DNA from: Isoetes taiwanensis | Lineage: Eukaryota > Streptophyta > Lycopodiopsida > Isoetales > Isoetaceae | DNA length: 64,000 bases | NCBI GenBank assembly: GCA_021234155.1 | Contig: JAJEKV010000004.1 | Coordinates: 29,109,305-29,173,304, forward strand | Direction of reading: 5' to 3' | Part shown: in pieces, positions 43,440 through 55,118 of the stretch | Numbering within the stretch: position 1 is the stretch's first letter | Layout of the letters: the number at the start of each line of letters is the position of its first letter | Translations under genes and position numbers: made by a program | The notes under the pieces: generated by a model | The model's database searches: none | The model's input: the letters and a program-made list of their open reading frames with translations, nothing else | What the model was told of the DNA's origin: nothing

Positions 43440-45877
43440 TGGACGTCCCCTACTCATATACGGCGCTCACCGTGATACAAACAGAGTTCATCCCCATACC
43501 AGCTCCATGCTAATATAGGGCCCTCCACGTATCAACGCAACCTTGAAGAGTTCCGATTGGGAAGAATGAAGGGGTCCTTTACCCTGTCTCCCTCGGGGCC
43601 TACCTAGCTGCTTGGCGTGAACATACATGTCGATGGTACATACATCAACATCATATGACCATCACGAAGGATGGTCCTCCACATATCTGCATAGACAAAG
43701 ATCAGCACATCACATAGGGAATCCTACCCAAGGCTCAGACTCAAAGGGATGACTGACGGCTTGGGTCTCCAGAGTTCATTGCAGACAGAATTCATGGCAA
43801 TGGATTTGGCTGGCATAAGAACATGGCATAGGGTTGTCCACTCCATCCGCCCCTCCGTGCACACTTTGCGAGTAGGCTGAAAAGTGTCTGGGGACTGCCA
43901 GCCAGCCGGATGCATAGCCAAAAGGGCTACTCCCGGGGTCATCATCCCAGCCCGATGGGGCGGTAGGGATCACTCCCTCCGAGAGATCTACATGCCGACT
44001 CAAGGTGACTAGAGGGCCACCGCCCAGATTCGGTGAACCCTTTGGAAAGTCATGAACACCACTTTCGGGTGTCGAGCCCATGCCTTACCCACACTCAGTG
44101 GTAAGCCATTAGACCTAGTCACAATGATCCCCGGTAGGCCTTACACACCAGAGGGATCGTTCAAGAGTCAGAACACGAACCTCCTTCTTAGCCAGTCTGG
44201 CCCCTTCACCCACAACCAGGTGTGGTTCTTGTACACAGGCCGAATCTATGGTGTGCTAGAGAGGCTAATCTAGGAGCATCAGGGTAAAAATTATGGGCAC
44301 CTATTATATTTTATGTTATTAACCATGGGCAATTTTCTAGTGTCTTTATATTTTTATTAATTAATATGTGGGCACTTTTTTCTGAACAAAAAAGAAATAT
44401 TTTATTCTGATGGAAAATACAATTTGGTTTACAAGTTATTTTTTCCCATTCTTACACAACTTCAATAAACTAACATCAGCTATTGAGGAATGAAATACAA
44501 TTTATTATCATAGTCATGGCCAAAATTTCGCATCACATTGAACATCACACCCCCATATCTTCCACACCAACTGTTTTTTATGGTGGTTTAGTACTAGCTG
44601 TTATGATGGCTTTTCCATAAACATTTTGATAATTCCTTTGTGCATAAACAATGGGTTCTACAAATCTCTATAAGCTTAAAGAGACCGGTGCTACAATTGG
44701 TGCTAGAAAATCTCTACTTTCAAATCTCTGAGTCATTACAGAGGTCGTTGCTATGAAATATCTGCCATAAAATCTTGCTAAATCAGGTCTAGTTCGAAAA
44801 TACCTATGTCAATTATGAACAATGGTTATAACGAAGAAGGTTATCCATCATTAATGTCAGTCATTTTATGCAATTTTTAAACTTATTATTTTTGAAGATC
44901 ATATATATGGGCTAATCCATTTTTAAAATACCCATAAAAGAATCATGACATGGGCGATTTTCTCTTCTGGCAAGATAAAAAAGAATTACACGTGGGCGAT
45001 TGCCCATACCAAAAATGCAAAACTGATCCTACTAATCTCTCAAATCTTAATCCAAGAATTAGAAATAAAATAGCCCATTTGCGATTAATCGTCCTTAATT
45101 TTTACCCTGAGGAGCATCTACTACCAAGCTTGAAGTCTCTACCCCCCTTCCCAATACAAGGAGTTCACAGAGATACATCATCCATATACATCACAGAAGA
45201 ACTAAAGAACATAGATCTAATCTATATCATAGAGTTAGGTTCTTTAGTTAGAGTCTGGTATCTACTCATCTAGAGATCTAGATAGCTGCTAAAGGCGATT
45301 TAATAGGCTAAACCTACTGATACAATGACTGGAAAATGGTTTAGACCATTAAATCGACTACATACCTGATCCATGAGTTGCTCCTCCTGACCCGAGTTCG
45401 ACCATCCTACTGAACTGCTCGAATCAAGGGAAACTAATGATGCCATTCTCTCAGACGGAGTCTGGGAGGCGGTTTTGACTCCTAGAGCAGCCAAAACAGA
45501 GCTCTAAAACCCTAGGAACGAAAATGGGCAAGTTAGGGTTCTTCTACTTAAATAGGCAAGGGTTGGGGCTTAGGGTTTCCAATTATCCCTTTAGGCATGT
45601 GGGATAATTGGAAATGGGCCCACTTGCCTTTAATGGCTAGGTGGCCAAATGTGCCTACATGGAAATGTGTGCACCTAAATGTGCCCACATGGAAATGTGT
45701 GCACCTTAATAAATGTGCATGTGCACATTAATAAGAAATGCACATACCTAGCAAGTTGCCCCCTAGGGCTACTCACCTGGCTACACGTCGGCGTACACGT
45801 CAGTTGGAGTGGCGTGTACGCGTGACGAGACAGTACAGTATACGTCCTGGGACCGTATACTGTGCTGGAACGTCACA
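43440..45877 (-). repeat. 5' LTR (minus orientation) of the 12.4-kb element, with MITE inside
   Basis: 2438 bases, from TGGACGTCCCC (43440) to GAACGTCACA (45877). After removing the 830-base MITE and its 8-base duplication it is 1600 bases, matching the other LTR. Confidence 0.85.
44280..45109. mobile_element. hAT-type MITE, 830 bp
   Basis: Terminal inverted repeats CAGGGTAAAAATTA at 44280 and its complement ending at 45109; flanked by the 8-bp direct repeat AGGAGCAT (44272-44279 and 45110-45117). CAGGG termini with an 8-bp target duplication define the hAT superfamily. The empty target is intact in the sister LTR near 34277. Interior repeats of 'gggcgatt', 'gggcaattt' type look like subterminal motifs. 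No transposase. Confidence 0.9.
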
Positions 45878-47549
45878 GGCCGAGGGCGTCATGCCACCAC
45901 CACCTCACGCACCACAGATTAGGACGTTTGCGCCTGACGGGTAAGTGTCGTGTACGTAGGATCTTAGAGTTTGTCATGCATATATATTTTTTAGAATATA
46001 ATGTTAGGTACATAGACTTAGGTCTCAGGTTTATTAATTTAGGGATGTGCTCCACGGATGTTGGAGGACCAGACGGTTGTTGACGACCATCCCTGGGTTG
46101 CCAACGAGATCAGAGGATAGGTGGTTTTGTGTGCACGAGGGTTGTTCACACACCCTCAGCCGTGGAGAGGGTTATCTGGGTTTGTTGTTGAATGGTGCGC
46201 AGAAGCACCAGACGACCAAGCATCCCGAGGTTCCTTGGGTTGCTCGTCGGCCAGGTGCATGAAGGACACGACCACTTGATCTTGAGGATGAGGCTGCACA
46301 GGAGAGAGAGAGAGGGAGAGGCGCCGAGCTCGCGGGCAGGCGAGGTGCGCTAGGCCAGAGTATCTTGTCTGCCAGCAGGATAGCCATTACAGGGCGAGGC
46401 TACAGAGACAGGTCGTGGCCGAGTGGGAGAGGAACACGAGGGTGTACTCTCCTCAGGAGTTAGCTCAGAGATACCCACAGGGGGGGTCACAGTGGATAGC
46501 AGACCGTGTTCAGGCTCTAGTGCAGATACGAGACGAGGATGCAGAGGCTCGTTTTCGTGAGACCCAGAGTAGACTCTTGGCCCGTGATGGCCATATCCAT
46601 GCAGAGGAGGGAGAGGCTCCACATGAGAGACAGGTTGAGGCTTTACACGGGAGAGATGGAGTAGTAGTTGGAGCAGCAGTCAGTGGCGCAGGTGAGCCTA
46701 GTGTGATTGATTTGGGAGCCACGGTGGATCTTGCATCACACGTAGGGATAGGGCTTGAGACACGTCCATATGATTCTTGCACCTCCACTATCCCACCCGT
46801 TGATGTAGACCTCCACATCGGGACGCTGCACAGTGAGGTTGAGGGCCCTTCATTACACACTTCTCGTATTCCCATTCTACCGTTTACCCTTCGTACCACC
46901 TCCCTCCCTGACTTTCCTCCTAGACCACCTTCCCATGCCACGTCTTCACATGTCCCTCCACCTTCCACGGCCCCCATAGCTAGACCACCTTCCCATGCCA
47001 CGTCTTCACCTTCCACGGCCCCTATAGCTAGTCCACCTCACCGTCCTCCGATCTTACCATTCACACTTAGTCGCGCCTCCCTCCCTCGCTTCCCTTCTAG
47101 GCCACCATCTCTTCCTATGTCATCATATGTCCCTCCACCTTCCACGGCATCTTTGACGTCCTCTACATATTCCCATGGTCTCTCTTCTACACCGTTATCT
47201 CCTTGCACTACGGTACCTTTTACCTCGTTGGCATACGCAGGTGTCGCCCCCTCCCTTGGTGCACTATCTAGCCCTGTACGGCGTACGAGATTGACATTTG
47301 GCGAGATGGGGGAGATGTTGAGAGATACCACAGCACAGATGCTTGCTAGCTTGGCTTCGTCACCAGGTGTTACTGTTTCTAGCGATACTCTCGATCTGCC
47401 AGATGTGGTGGCATCTATACCATCCTCTAGTCACCCTCACGATGATGCAGTACCACTTCAGACCGCATTTCATGAGACACAGCGTCGGATTGCTGCGTCC
47501 CATCAGATTGAGCCAGCGGGATCGATCTCTAGACAACTTCTAGTTTAGA

Positions 47550-48053
47550 TTAGTCTTCGATCTCTGGATCAACTTCTAGTTTTTTTTGGAAACTCAACCA
47601 CCTTTCGATTATCTGTGTGCTTTGTGGCTTTTGCGGCTGCCGAACATACCCAGCAGGGAAACTTGGATCAGCGCCTAGGATATCTTCGATGGAGGGCTGG
47701 ACACGAGTCTTGACGCATTGCACCATCAAAGAATATGATGCTTCCGTGAAAATGTAACCTTCCCTTGAGTTGATTGAAGGTATAGGTGGATATGATCCAA
47801 CAGAGTCTCCCTCATTCAAATGATTGTCATAATCACCAGTAGGTGTTACATGGTCTTCATCATCTACATCCTCAAAACCTGCTGCATTGTCAATATTATC
47901 AAAAGCGAAATCACTTACAGTTGCCTCTGAATCATATAGGGATGAATCAGTGGAGATATCATCTTCAACTCCCTCATACATGTTACGCTCCAAATCCATG
48001 AGATAAATCACAACATCAAAGGAACGAAAGATGAAATAGTCGATGGGAATCAC
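47550..48053 (-). CDS. Uncharacterised acidic ORF
   Basis: 167 residues on the minus strand, ending two bases after the plus-strand gene of 46.3-47.5 kb ends, so the two converge. Composition is acidic and Ser/Asp-rich (VEDDISTDSSLYDSEATVSD, GFEDVDDEDHVTPTGD) with a more conserved-looking end (TEASYSLMVQCVKTRVQPSI, then GADPSFPAGYVRQPQ). No intron, no domain recognised. A start at the inner Met (MDLERNMYEG) is also possible. It may be a second gene of a transposon carrying the plus-strand ORF. Confidence 0.4.
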   Translation of the reverse strand: MIPIDYFIFRSFDVVIYLMDLERNMYEGVEDDISTDSSLYDSEATVSDFAFDNIDNAAGFEDVDDEDHVTPTGDYDNHLNEGDSVGSYPPIPSINSREGYIFTEASYSLMVQCVKTRVQPSIEDILGADPSFPAGYVRQPQKPQSTQIIERWLSFQKKLEVDPEIED

Positions 48054-48220
48054 TCAAAGAGACGATTTGCTTCAAAAAATAGCTCACTTGATGAAAGAAG
48101 AACTCAAAACGATGATTTGCTTCAAGAAATAGCTCACTTTGCTTCAAGAAATAGCTCACTTGATGAAAGAAGAACTCAAATAGACGAAATGCTCAACTTT
48201 GAAATTTTATAGACATTTTG

Positions 48221-48620
48221 TGGAAACCTCCCCTAGTTTCTTTGGAAAGTTGGGGAGGTTTCCATAAAATATTTAAAAAAAAAAATAGTCATTAATGTTG
48301 GCAACCACCGATGGACTGCAACGCACGACGCCCAAGGTGCACGGGCGCCAGTCTTGGTCTTCGTGCAAATTTAGAGAGCTTTTTTTTTGGAAACCTCCCC
48401 ACCTTTCCCTGGAAACCTCCCCTGTTTTCTTATATTGGAAACCTCCCCAGGTCATCCAAGAAAACAGGGGAGGTTTCCATGGAAACCTCCCCTGTTTTCT
48501 AATATAGAGAAAGTTGGGGAGGTTTCCGGGGAAAGGTGGGGAGGTTTCCAGGGAAAGTTGGGGAGGGGAGGTTTCCAGGGAAAGTTAGGGAGGTTTCCAG
48601 GGAAAGTTGGGGAGGTTTCC
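48221..48620. repeat. Array of 12 copies of GGAAACCTCCCC in both orientations
   Basis: Forward copies at 48222, 48389, 48411, 48437 and 48481; reverse copies (GGGGAGGTTTCC) at 48253, 48467, 48516, 48538, 48565, 48587 (one change) and 48609. TGGAAACCTCCCC (48221) and its complement ending 48264 form a 13-bp perfect hairpin; the main group is five forward copies facing a run of reverse copies, giving a large composite hairpin. Spacers such as 'tgttttct' and 'agggaaagtt' also repeat. Confidence 0.88.
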
Positions 48621-48625
48621 ATTTG

Positions 48626-51600
48626 GAGCCCAACCCAAATCGGGCGTAGAAAAAACCATCGTCCTATCCATGTAATGTTTTTTTTTGCCACATCTAGCAT
48701 GATGCAGCCGGCCTATTCTGCCATAGCCTGAAGAACGCCATAGTCGGTGATGGTATCCACGATGGCAGGACTTTGGAGACAGTCCCAAAGGTATGTACCA
48801 AAGTGGTATGTACTAAATTTCAAATTTCAAGTATGGGCGGGAAAAAAAAGAGCAGGGTAAATATTAAAAAAAGCATGTCGAAAAAAAGGGAGGGTCTATT
48901 TTTTTTATACATATATCTATATGGTGTCCATTAGACAATACATGGGGAGGGTCCATTTTTTACATGGTGTCCATTAGACAATACATGGGGAGGGTCCATT
49001 TTTTTCATAGGAAATACATGGAGAGGGCAGTTTTCATAAAAAATGCATAGAATATTATGGTTATTGGAAAATACATCCTATATTAATAAGTAGCATAATA
49101 ACAGGGGGTTCCAGGGGGATTTCATATGGATGTTAAAATGACAAATCTTAGAACCATAGGCCATATATTCCTAAGATAATTGAATGGGTTGTTATAAAAA
49201 AAAAAAAAAAAAAAAAAGAAAAAAAAAACATAGACTCAAGATAGAAAATAGTTACATGAGCTCATAGAGAAATGTTGGTTAATGTAGACTTATCAGGATA
49301 TTGAGTTTTTTTGGTAGAGGTTCAAGACCCCGTATTACATCTTCTAAATCCGTATACAAAGCCGTATAGAGTCTCGATATCGCATCAAAACCTTAGGCAA
49401 ACTCGTATTTGACATTTCAAAATCATAGGAAACCCCATCATAACTGAGCAGCAGCGAAACGAGAGGCACCCTGAGGCTCCAACATACAATATGGGCCGTA
49501 GGATCGACAGATCCAACGACTGTGGTAGTTCAGGGTGCACCCAGTTTAGAATAAGTAGCATATAAGTCCTATATCTGTTATATATATACAATTATATAAG
49601 CTGCCCCCTTGTTTCCGACCCGAGGTGTCGCCGTCTGGACGGTCTAGATTGTGAGATCCAACGGCTCAGAGGAAGCCACGTCATGATCCCAAGCAACCCC
49701 TTTATTTGGGGCTTTTGATTTCGTCCGTTGAATGTGCAAGATCGATGGTCGAGATTTAGGCACACATATTAATTGCAATCAATGCCATAAAGTGGGTTGC
49801 AGCAAAAATTAATGGTGCTATTGTGAGGTAGACAAAAAAATCTCTGTACGTGGCCTTCTCATTCTGGCTCCATGGCATGGAATCTCGGTTTCTTTGCAGC
49901 TTACTGCTCCGGCGAAAGCCATCAGTTGGCGAAGCTTAGTGTATTGTTTAGGTTTTTTCATCCTTTTCTTATTGAATCGGCAGTGGGATCACGCCGCCTT
50001 ATTCGTTTGGTAATCGGCAAATGCAAATGGGTGAAAATTTATCTTCTGCCTACGGCTTCCTCTCGTTTCTTCGCTTATCATTCCCCGCGATAAGACATTA
50101 GCGGGTTGCATTTCGCAAAGACAAAAGGATTCGCCAAAGGATCCGTCTAGTAATTTTTGTGGAGACAACTGCATGCCCTTTACCCTTCTTACGTAATGAG
50201 AATCAGATGAAGCTTATAATGATCGCGCATGCTCTTGCACAGCCCGCGATCTTGGTTGTGGGGCATCGACAGATGGAAAAGTGCTCTCATTGAGGCACTC
50301 ATGGGGTTTCGTTTTTTTTGTCATGCGATTCATTTTTCCTCCGTTAACACAAAGAACTAGTAACTCGGTCCCGCAAATCCAGCTCCTTGCCATAGTCGCG
50401 AGCTTTAGAATGCGGGAAAAAAAAGCAAAATGTTTTTTAAGCTATTGACGTGGGAGTTTAGGTGTAGGGCGGCAAGTTTCGTCCGACAGATTGTTCGTGG
50501 AAGGGCAGATTGCTAGCTGGATCATAAATTCCGGCAGGGATTTCGGTGATTGCTACTATTCTACTTTTGATTCGAATTGTGCCAAATTGGTAAACCTCTA
50601 TGAGGAGACATCCATTCTTGGACGAAAAGATTCAAGGCACTCAGAGCATTGTTGCCAAGCTTAGCCATATGTTTTTCGGTCTGTATTTTTATTGTTTGCA
50701 TTTGTTTTTGATAGCCTCAGATCCGTTTTTCATTTGCAGGCAAGTGGCAGTATATGAAGCCCACGCAATTTCTAGTGTGAGGTGGAAAAGCCTGTTGAAC
50801 TTCAACTGCAAAAACAGCTCACGTCTCACAGGCCCCCATTCAAAACAAGATGGCGTAGAGCCGTGGGCCCATCCGCTTATTCTGCGGCCGTAACACAATT
50901 TTGCTGATCCATTCTTTTTACTAGATGAAAAGCGGTTTGGTTTGATACATTACAAAGATTCTTTGGGGTGCGTATGATTACTTGGAAGTTATAGAGCATA
51001 TGCCCATTGTTTGCCAACAATTTTTTCTTCCAATCGTGATCAAGGGCTTTTGAGGAATTTGAGGTATGCATTGTTCAGTTTTTGTGGGTTCAGATTATTG
51101 TATGGCTGCATCAACATATAATGGCAACTTCTATAAATGCTGCATCTTAGAACGTTCTATGCATCCATACTTTTGTTTGAGTGCTAAAGCTAGGTAATCA
51201 CGAGACTTTGCAATGGTTTACAAACACAACCAGTTCAATGAAGGCTCATTTAGCTCTTCACTAAGCCTAGGACAAATTTGATGCAGTGCTCATATATCAA
51301 GGGGGATGAAGTTTTTGAAAATGTAATCTTCGTTTGGATTGTAGCCGAAAGCAAAGAGTTAATATCCAATCAAGAGCAGTTACACCGCCTTTAGAGAGAA
51401 GTCCCCAGATGCTTGTGAGATTTTTATTTATAATATAAAAATCTACGCCATAAGAACATACCATGTAGGTCGTACCTTAAAATATTGTTCCATTTTGCCC
51501 TTGTGCTTTTCCTATTAAGTAAGCTCAAGCTAATAGTTCAAAGTTGAAAGTGTTATCTTGTGCCATCATACATTTTAAGTTTCCCCCCTTTCAAGGGCAT

Positions 51601-53949
51601 TTTAAAACACTTAATGAGGGGTACACCATGGCTGAGTTTAAATTTGAAAAATATGTAATAAAGAAAGATCTTAACCTAAGTTGTTAAACTTGACGATATA
51701 TTGAGCGAGAGAATCTTATCATTCGTGTTTCTCAAGATGAATACGATGGGTGATGGATGTGGTAAAAGCAAGATTCTCTTCTCACGAAACTTCCTTGGAG
51801 TTGTTGGGTGAAGGGTCGACACCCACGATCGGAAAATTACGGAGAGTAATTATTGGAAGTACTGGTTGCTTCCACATGAATTTCTTATAGAATGGGGTGC
51901 TGATGGCAAGTATTTCATGAAAGTGAGCCCTCTTTTCCATCCTTTTTGGCTGAGTTTTATTAAAAGGTGTCAAAACGTTTCTAAATTACTTAATCAGACA
52001 GCTTGCATACCTTCAAACTTTTCTTGTGTAGCATATGTCTGTTGTTCTGGGATGAAACTTATGCCGTCTTCGATATCCCAGGTATCAAATGGAGGAATTC
52101 AAATCAACACCATGGCCGGAATTTATTCATCCATGCTCTTAATATTGTAATTCTGACTCTTCATGAAGCTCAAAACAACATTACAAGGGAATGGCAGTTG
52201 TAGTAACTTTTGATGGTTGGAGACTCTTGGACCAAGAGATGCCCAGATGGTAGGACTCTAATTTGATTCAGTCCTCCTCAAAATGCTTGCTTTGAGTTAA
52301 ACTTCAGGTGGATGGTGCAAATTATGTGGACGCGACGGGCATATATAAGTGGCTCAAGTGGATGGCAAGTGATGTTTGCTGTCCTTATGGGCACACATGA
52401 GACCTTCCACAGAAAGGTAAATACTATGCGTTAGAAGTGACATGTTTGAAAACTGTTGCAGTTTTGGCATTTACGCACTGTTAATTCCACAATTCAAGTT
52501 GAAATCCTCATACGTTTTTAGCATTATGCATTGTTAATACCACAAGTTAGATTTAGCCTTTTCTTTCTTGAACTATATTAATACCAATAGAGAAGGCAGC
52601 TGCTGCAGTGAAGATGCACTATAATGCTGGATGGTGTTGTTTGCCTCAACAATCCATATTGAACAATCCCAGGCTGTCAGCAGGGAAATTGTTGGCATTT
52701 TCTGTCCCAGCATTCACAAATAGTGGAACAACCAACTCGAGTACCTTGGTAAAGTACTCTGGAGGTATCTGAATCCGAAGAACACATTTTGGAAATAGGA
52801 GCATTGGACAGAAAAACATATAGATGAACATCAGAAGAGTTGCTTGCAAGGTTCAACAGATTCTAACTATTGTAAGGTTGAAACGATGCAGTGGATATCC
52901 TGAAGTTACGATAACCTTTCTATAAGTGTCTATGGTTTTCTCTAGTGGAAATAAAAATTAACATTGCTTCGTGATTCCAGGACCAATCGAATAGCAGGGA
53001 TTCAGTCGGACAAGTCACAACATATCATCACAAGTCTATGGGGATTGTCGATTACTTGTTGTAAATTTTTCTCCTTGTGCATCTTTGTCGGTATAAAGCA
53101 TGGTGTTATTTCTCCTTTGATATACAACTGTGGAGTTTCCACTTGCGTGCATCTTATCCACACTAAATTTCTGAGAATTATGACAAGTTATCAGAGGGAA
53201 TGTTAAGCTAGTCTTCATTTTTACTTTGTTCTATTTGATTTTTATATCGTTTTGTCTCTGTTGTCTCAATTTGTACTTTTAATGTACAACCCGATTCGTT
53301 GAAAATAAGCATAGCAGGTGAGTCCACTTCGGACTGTGTGATGGGCGGCCTCTTTGAAACACATACGGTATATTAAGCCAGTCTTGATTTTTTGGGAAGC
53401 ATCTGTTGCAGTGCAGTGCAAGCATTGATAGAGTGCTCATATAGGCTGCTGTTCTTTGACAGATTGGAAACAACTGTGAAACAACTCCTGTTACGTTAAT
53501 CCTTAACTCTCTTTGTTATCCCTAACAACTTCTATTACATTAGAATCTCTAATCCTCTTTGTTATCCCCGATTACAAGTAATAAGCGAGCTAGAGTTTGT
53601 TATCCTTAATTAGAGTAGTGAGTGATCATCATGGCTTTGTTGGTAATCCCAACAATGTATCCATTTGGCGTTTGTCAGCCCAGTAGCAAAAGCTATTTAA
53701 TATATCATTCAAATGTATGGTTCACATTGTGATTTGAAAATTTTAAAATGTTGTTTCGCACCAGTTGAGCCCTAAGACGTGTGGTATTAGAGAAGGTGCA
53801 TTTTTGTCGATGATGTGAGGTTAAAAGAAATAGACAGAAAAATTCTTACTAAATGAAAGTAAAATTTCACATGGTTATCTTGGCATTTTGGCACCATAAA
53901 TTTTCTCGATTCATTTTGCGTTTTTTTAAGTGCATATTAAGCGTCTCAT

Positions 53950-53982
<33 letters not shown>

Positions 53983-54309
53983 GGTCCTAAGAAGCTCGAT
54001 TTAATCATATTATTATTATTATTATTTTCTAAAATGGCAATTAGATTAATGTGAAGGCAATTACATTAATGTGAAGCCTAATTATATGGTCTTCGGCAAA
54101 TGTAGATATTTTGTAAAAAAAATTGTTGACCATATTGTGAATATGCATCTTTTCTTGCAACTTAACATTTCAAATATTGCATGGTTTGACCAACATAAAT
54201 ACAAAGTGCATGGCAACACCAAGCCAGGACATTCGTCAATCTCTATTTTTTTGTGTGTTTTGACCGAGGCAATGATGATGGCTTTGGTCAAGGGTTGATT
54301 ATTGGTTTG
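48626..54309. other. Long gene-poor stretch
   Basis: No protein family recognised in any frame. Notable sequence: duplicated 'ttagacaatacatggggagg' at 48931 and 48974, a 33-base A-rich tract (49196-49228), and a 30-base poly-T (53952-53981) followed by (att)n. A few exon-like blocks (for example 50600-50680, MRRHPFLDEKIQGTQSIVAK) are not assignable. Confidence 0.45.
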
Positions 54310-55112
54310 ATCGGAGGTCGGATGACTGAGCTTTATTTGAAAAATATTACACAATGGGGATGGGAAGATGTTCTTACTGTTTTGAGGGGATGTTAGGAAG
54401 TTCTTTCACTTGCAGAGAAAACACAGATTGTCCAGAGATGTGCAGATGCAATAGCCTGAAAGTATATCTTAGCTTAGCAGATTTAAGTCCCTTCTCTTCC
54501 TCCCCTGATTCTAGTGCCAATAGGTTCATGAGTTCCAGAAGGCCATCTTCTGTTTCACAAATATCATCAAGGATGCTTTCTAGAATGTGGTGGTTCACAG
54601 ATATTTCAAGCCTTTCTATCTATCTAATGGAGAAAGTTGTAAAGTCTCTAATGTCAAATAATGTGGACAACAAGGTCCTTGCCAAGTTCTTACTCCATTA
54701 TCTAAGGTCCTCATTGCCAATGCTTGGATATAGCTGGGTATGTTCCAAAAAGAAGGGCAATGTTGATGAAGAAATTTTGCATAGCTACACTGAGAAGGTT
54801 CAGAAGGAAGTCTTGGAGGCATGAGTAGCTTTATCAGTATGGACTTGAACGCAGTTCAATCTCATGCATTTTTGTTCAAAGATGTATAGGGTAGCGATCG
54901 TGCTAAATGCCGCCAAAACATGTAAGAAGCAGCCTTTGAAATAATGATTGGATCACGCTTAGACATGGCCACCTTAGATAATATTCCTCGTTCTGTGCAT
55001 CCCTCACGAGGCGAGTCTCTTTATGATGTTGATCTGGTCATAAGGCTGGTGGGAATTTTCTTAAAAGAGCAATCAGAAGCCACGAAGGATGCCCATGAGG
55101 AAATCGCCCACT
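54310..55112 (+). pseudogene. NPH3-domain (BTB/POZ-NPH3) protein pseudogene
   Basis: NPH3 proteins are plant-specific adaptors of cullin-3 ligases, including phototropin partners. Successive pieces of the NPH3 domain are present: WGWEDVLTVLRGC and VLSLAEKTQIVQRCADAIA (54352-54459), then in another frame WWFTDISSLSIYLMEKVVKS and VLAKFLLHYLRSSLPMLGYS (54580-54740), then MIGSRLDMATLDN and YDVDLVIRLVGIFLKEQ (54944-55070). The first piece has TAG at 54394 and TGA at 54457, a frame change follows, and most of the middle (54825-54940) is missing or replaced. The BTB domain is not found. The copy ends where a GC-rich insert begins at 55119. Confidence 0.8.
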
Positions 55113-55118
55113 TTATTG

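Larger units (their letters stand above)
33446..45877 (-). mobile_element. Complete LTR retrotransposon (12.4 kb), non-autonomous or strongly decayed
   Basis: Both ends carry the duplicated host pentamer GGCCG (33441-33445 and 45878-45882), and the termini are TGTGACGT.../...ACGTCACA. Two LTRs of about 1.60 kb (33446-35049 and 43440-45877, the latter enlarged by a MITE) are near-identical in sequence. The polypurine tract AAGGTGGGGAGAA lies on the minus strand directly inside the left LTR (35062-35050), so the element reads right to left. The 8.4-kb interior has no recognisable gag, protease, RT or integrase; this resembles LARD-type elements. The LTRs differ by scattered substitutions and 1-2 base indels, so the insertion is not recent. 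A primer-binding site could not be identified. Confidence 0.88.
33413..47548 (+). pseudogene. Unidentified zinc-finger-like gene, exon split by a 12.4-kb LTR insertion
   Basis: After a good acceptor (TTACCTCAG, ending 33412) an ATG at 33415 opens MDRADVPREA, cut at 33445 by the LTR element. On the far side, past the duplicated GGCCG, the same frame continues from 45883 (GVMPPPPHAPQIRTFAPDG) to a donor GTAAGT at 45941. An exon from 46043 continues in frame with a possible C2H2-type finger: CVHEGC near 46130 and HQTTKH near 46208. That frame stops at about 46260; a second long frame (46292-47548, about 418 codons) follows, with a coiled Glu/Arg-rich part (QRYPQGGSQWIADRVQALVQ) and a Ser/Pro/Thr-rich region containing a duplicated ARPPSHATSS unit. 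The shift between the frames may be an indel. Family unknown; it may itself be a transposon gene. Confidence 0.45.

Noticed and set aside
43380-43440. Primer-binding site of the 12.4-kb element
   Set aside because: Searched next to the 5' LTR on the minus strand; no stretch starting TGG and matching a tRNA 3' end was found at the expected place.
46510-47331. Minus-strand ORFs opposite the Ser/Pro-rich gene
   Set aside because: They are antisense shadows of a proline/serine-rich frame, full of Gly/Val/Glu from its complement.
48221-48620. CRISPR-like array
   Set aside because: Copies occur in both orientations with irregular spacing and no unique spacers, in a plant nuclear context.
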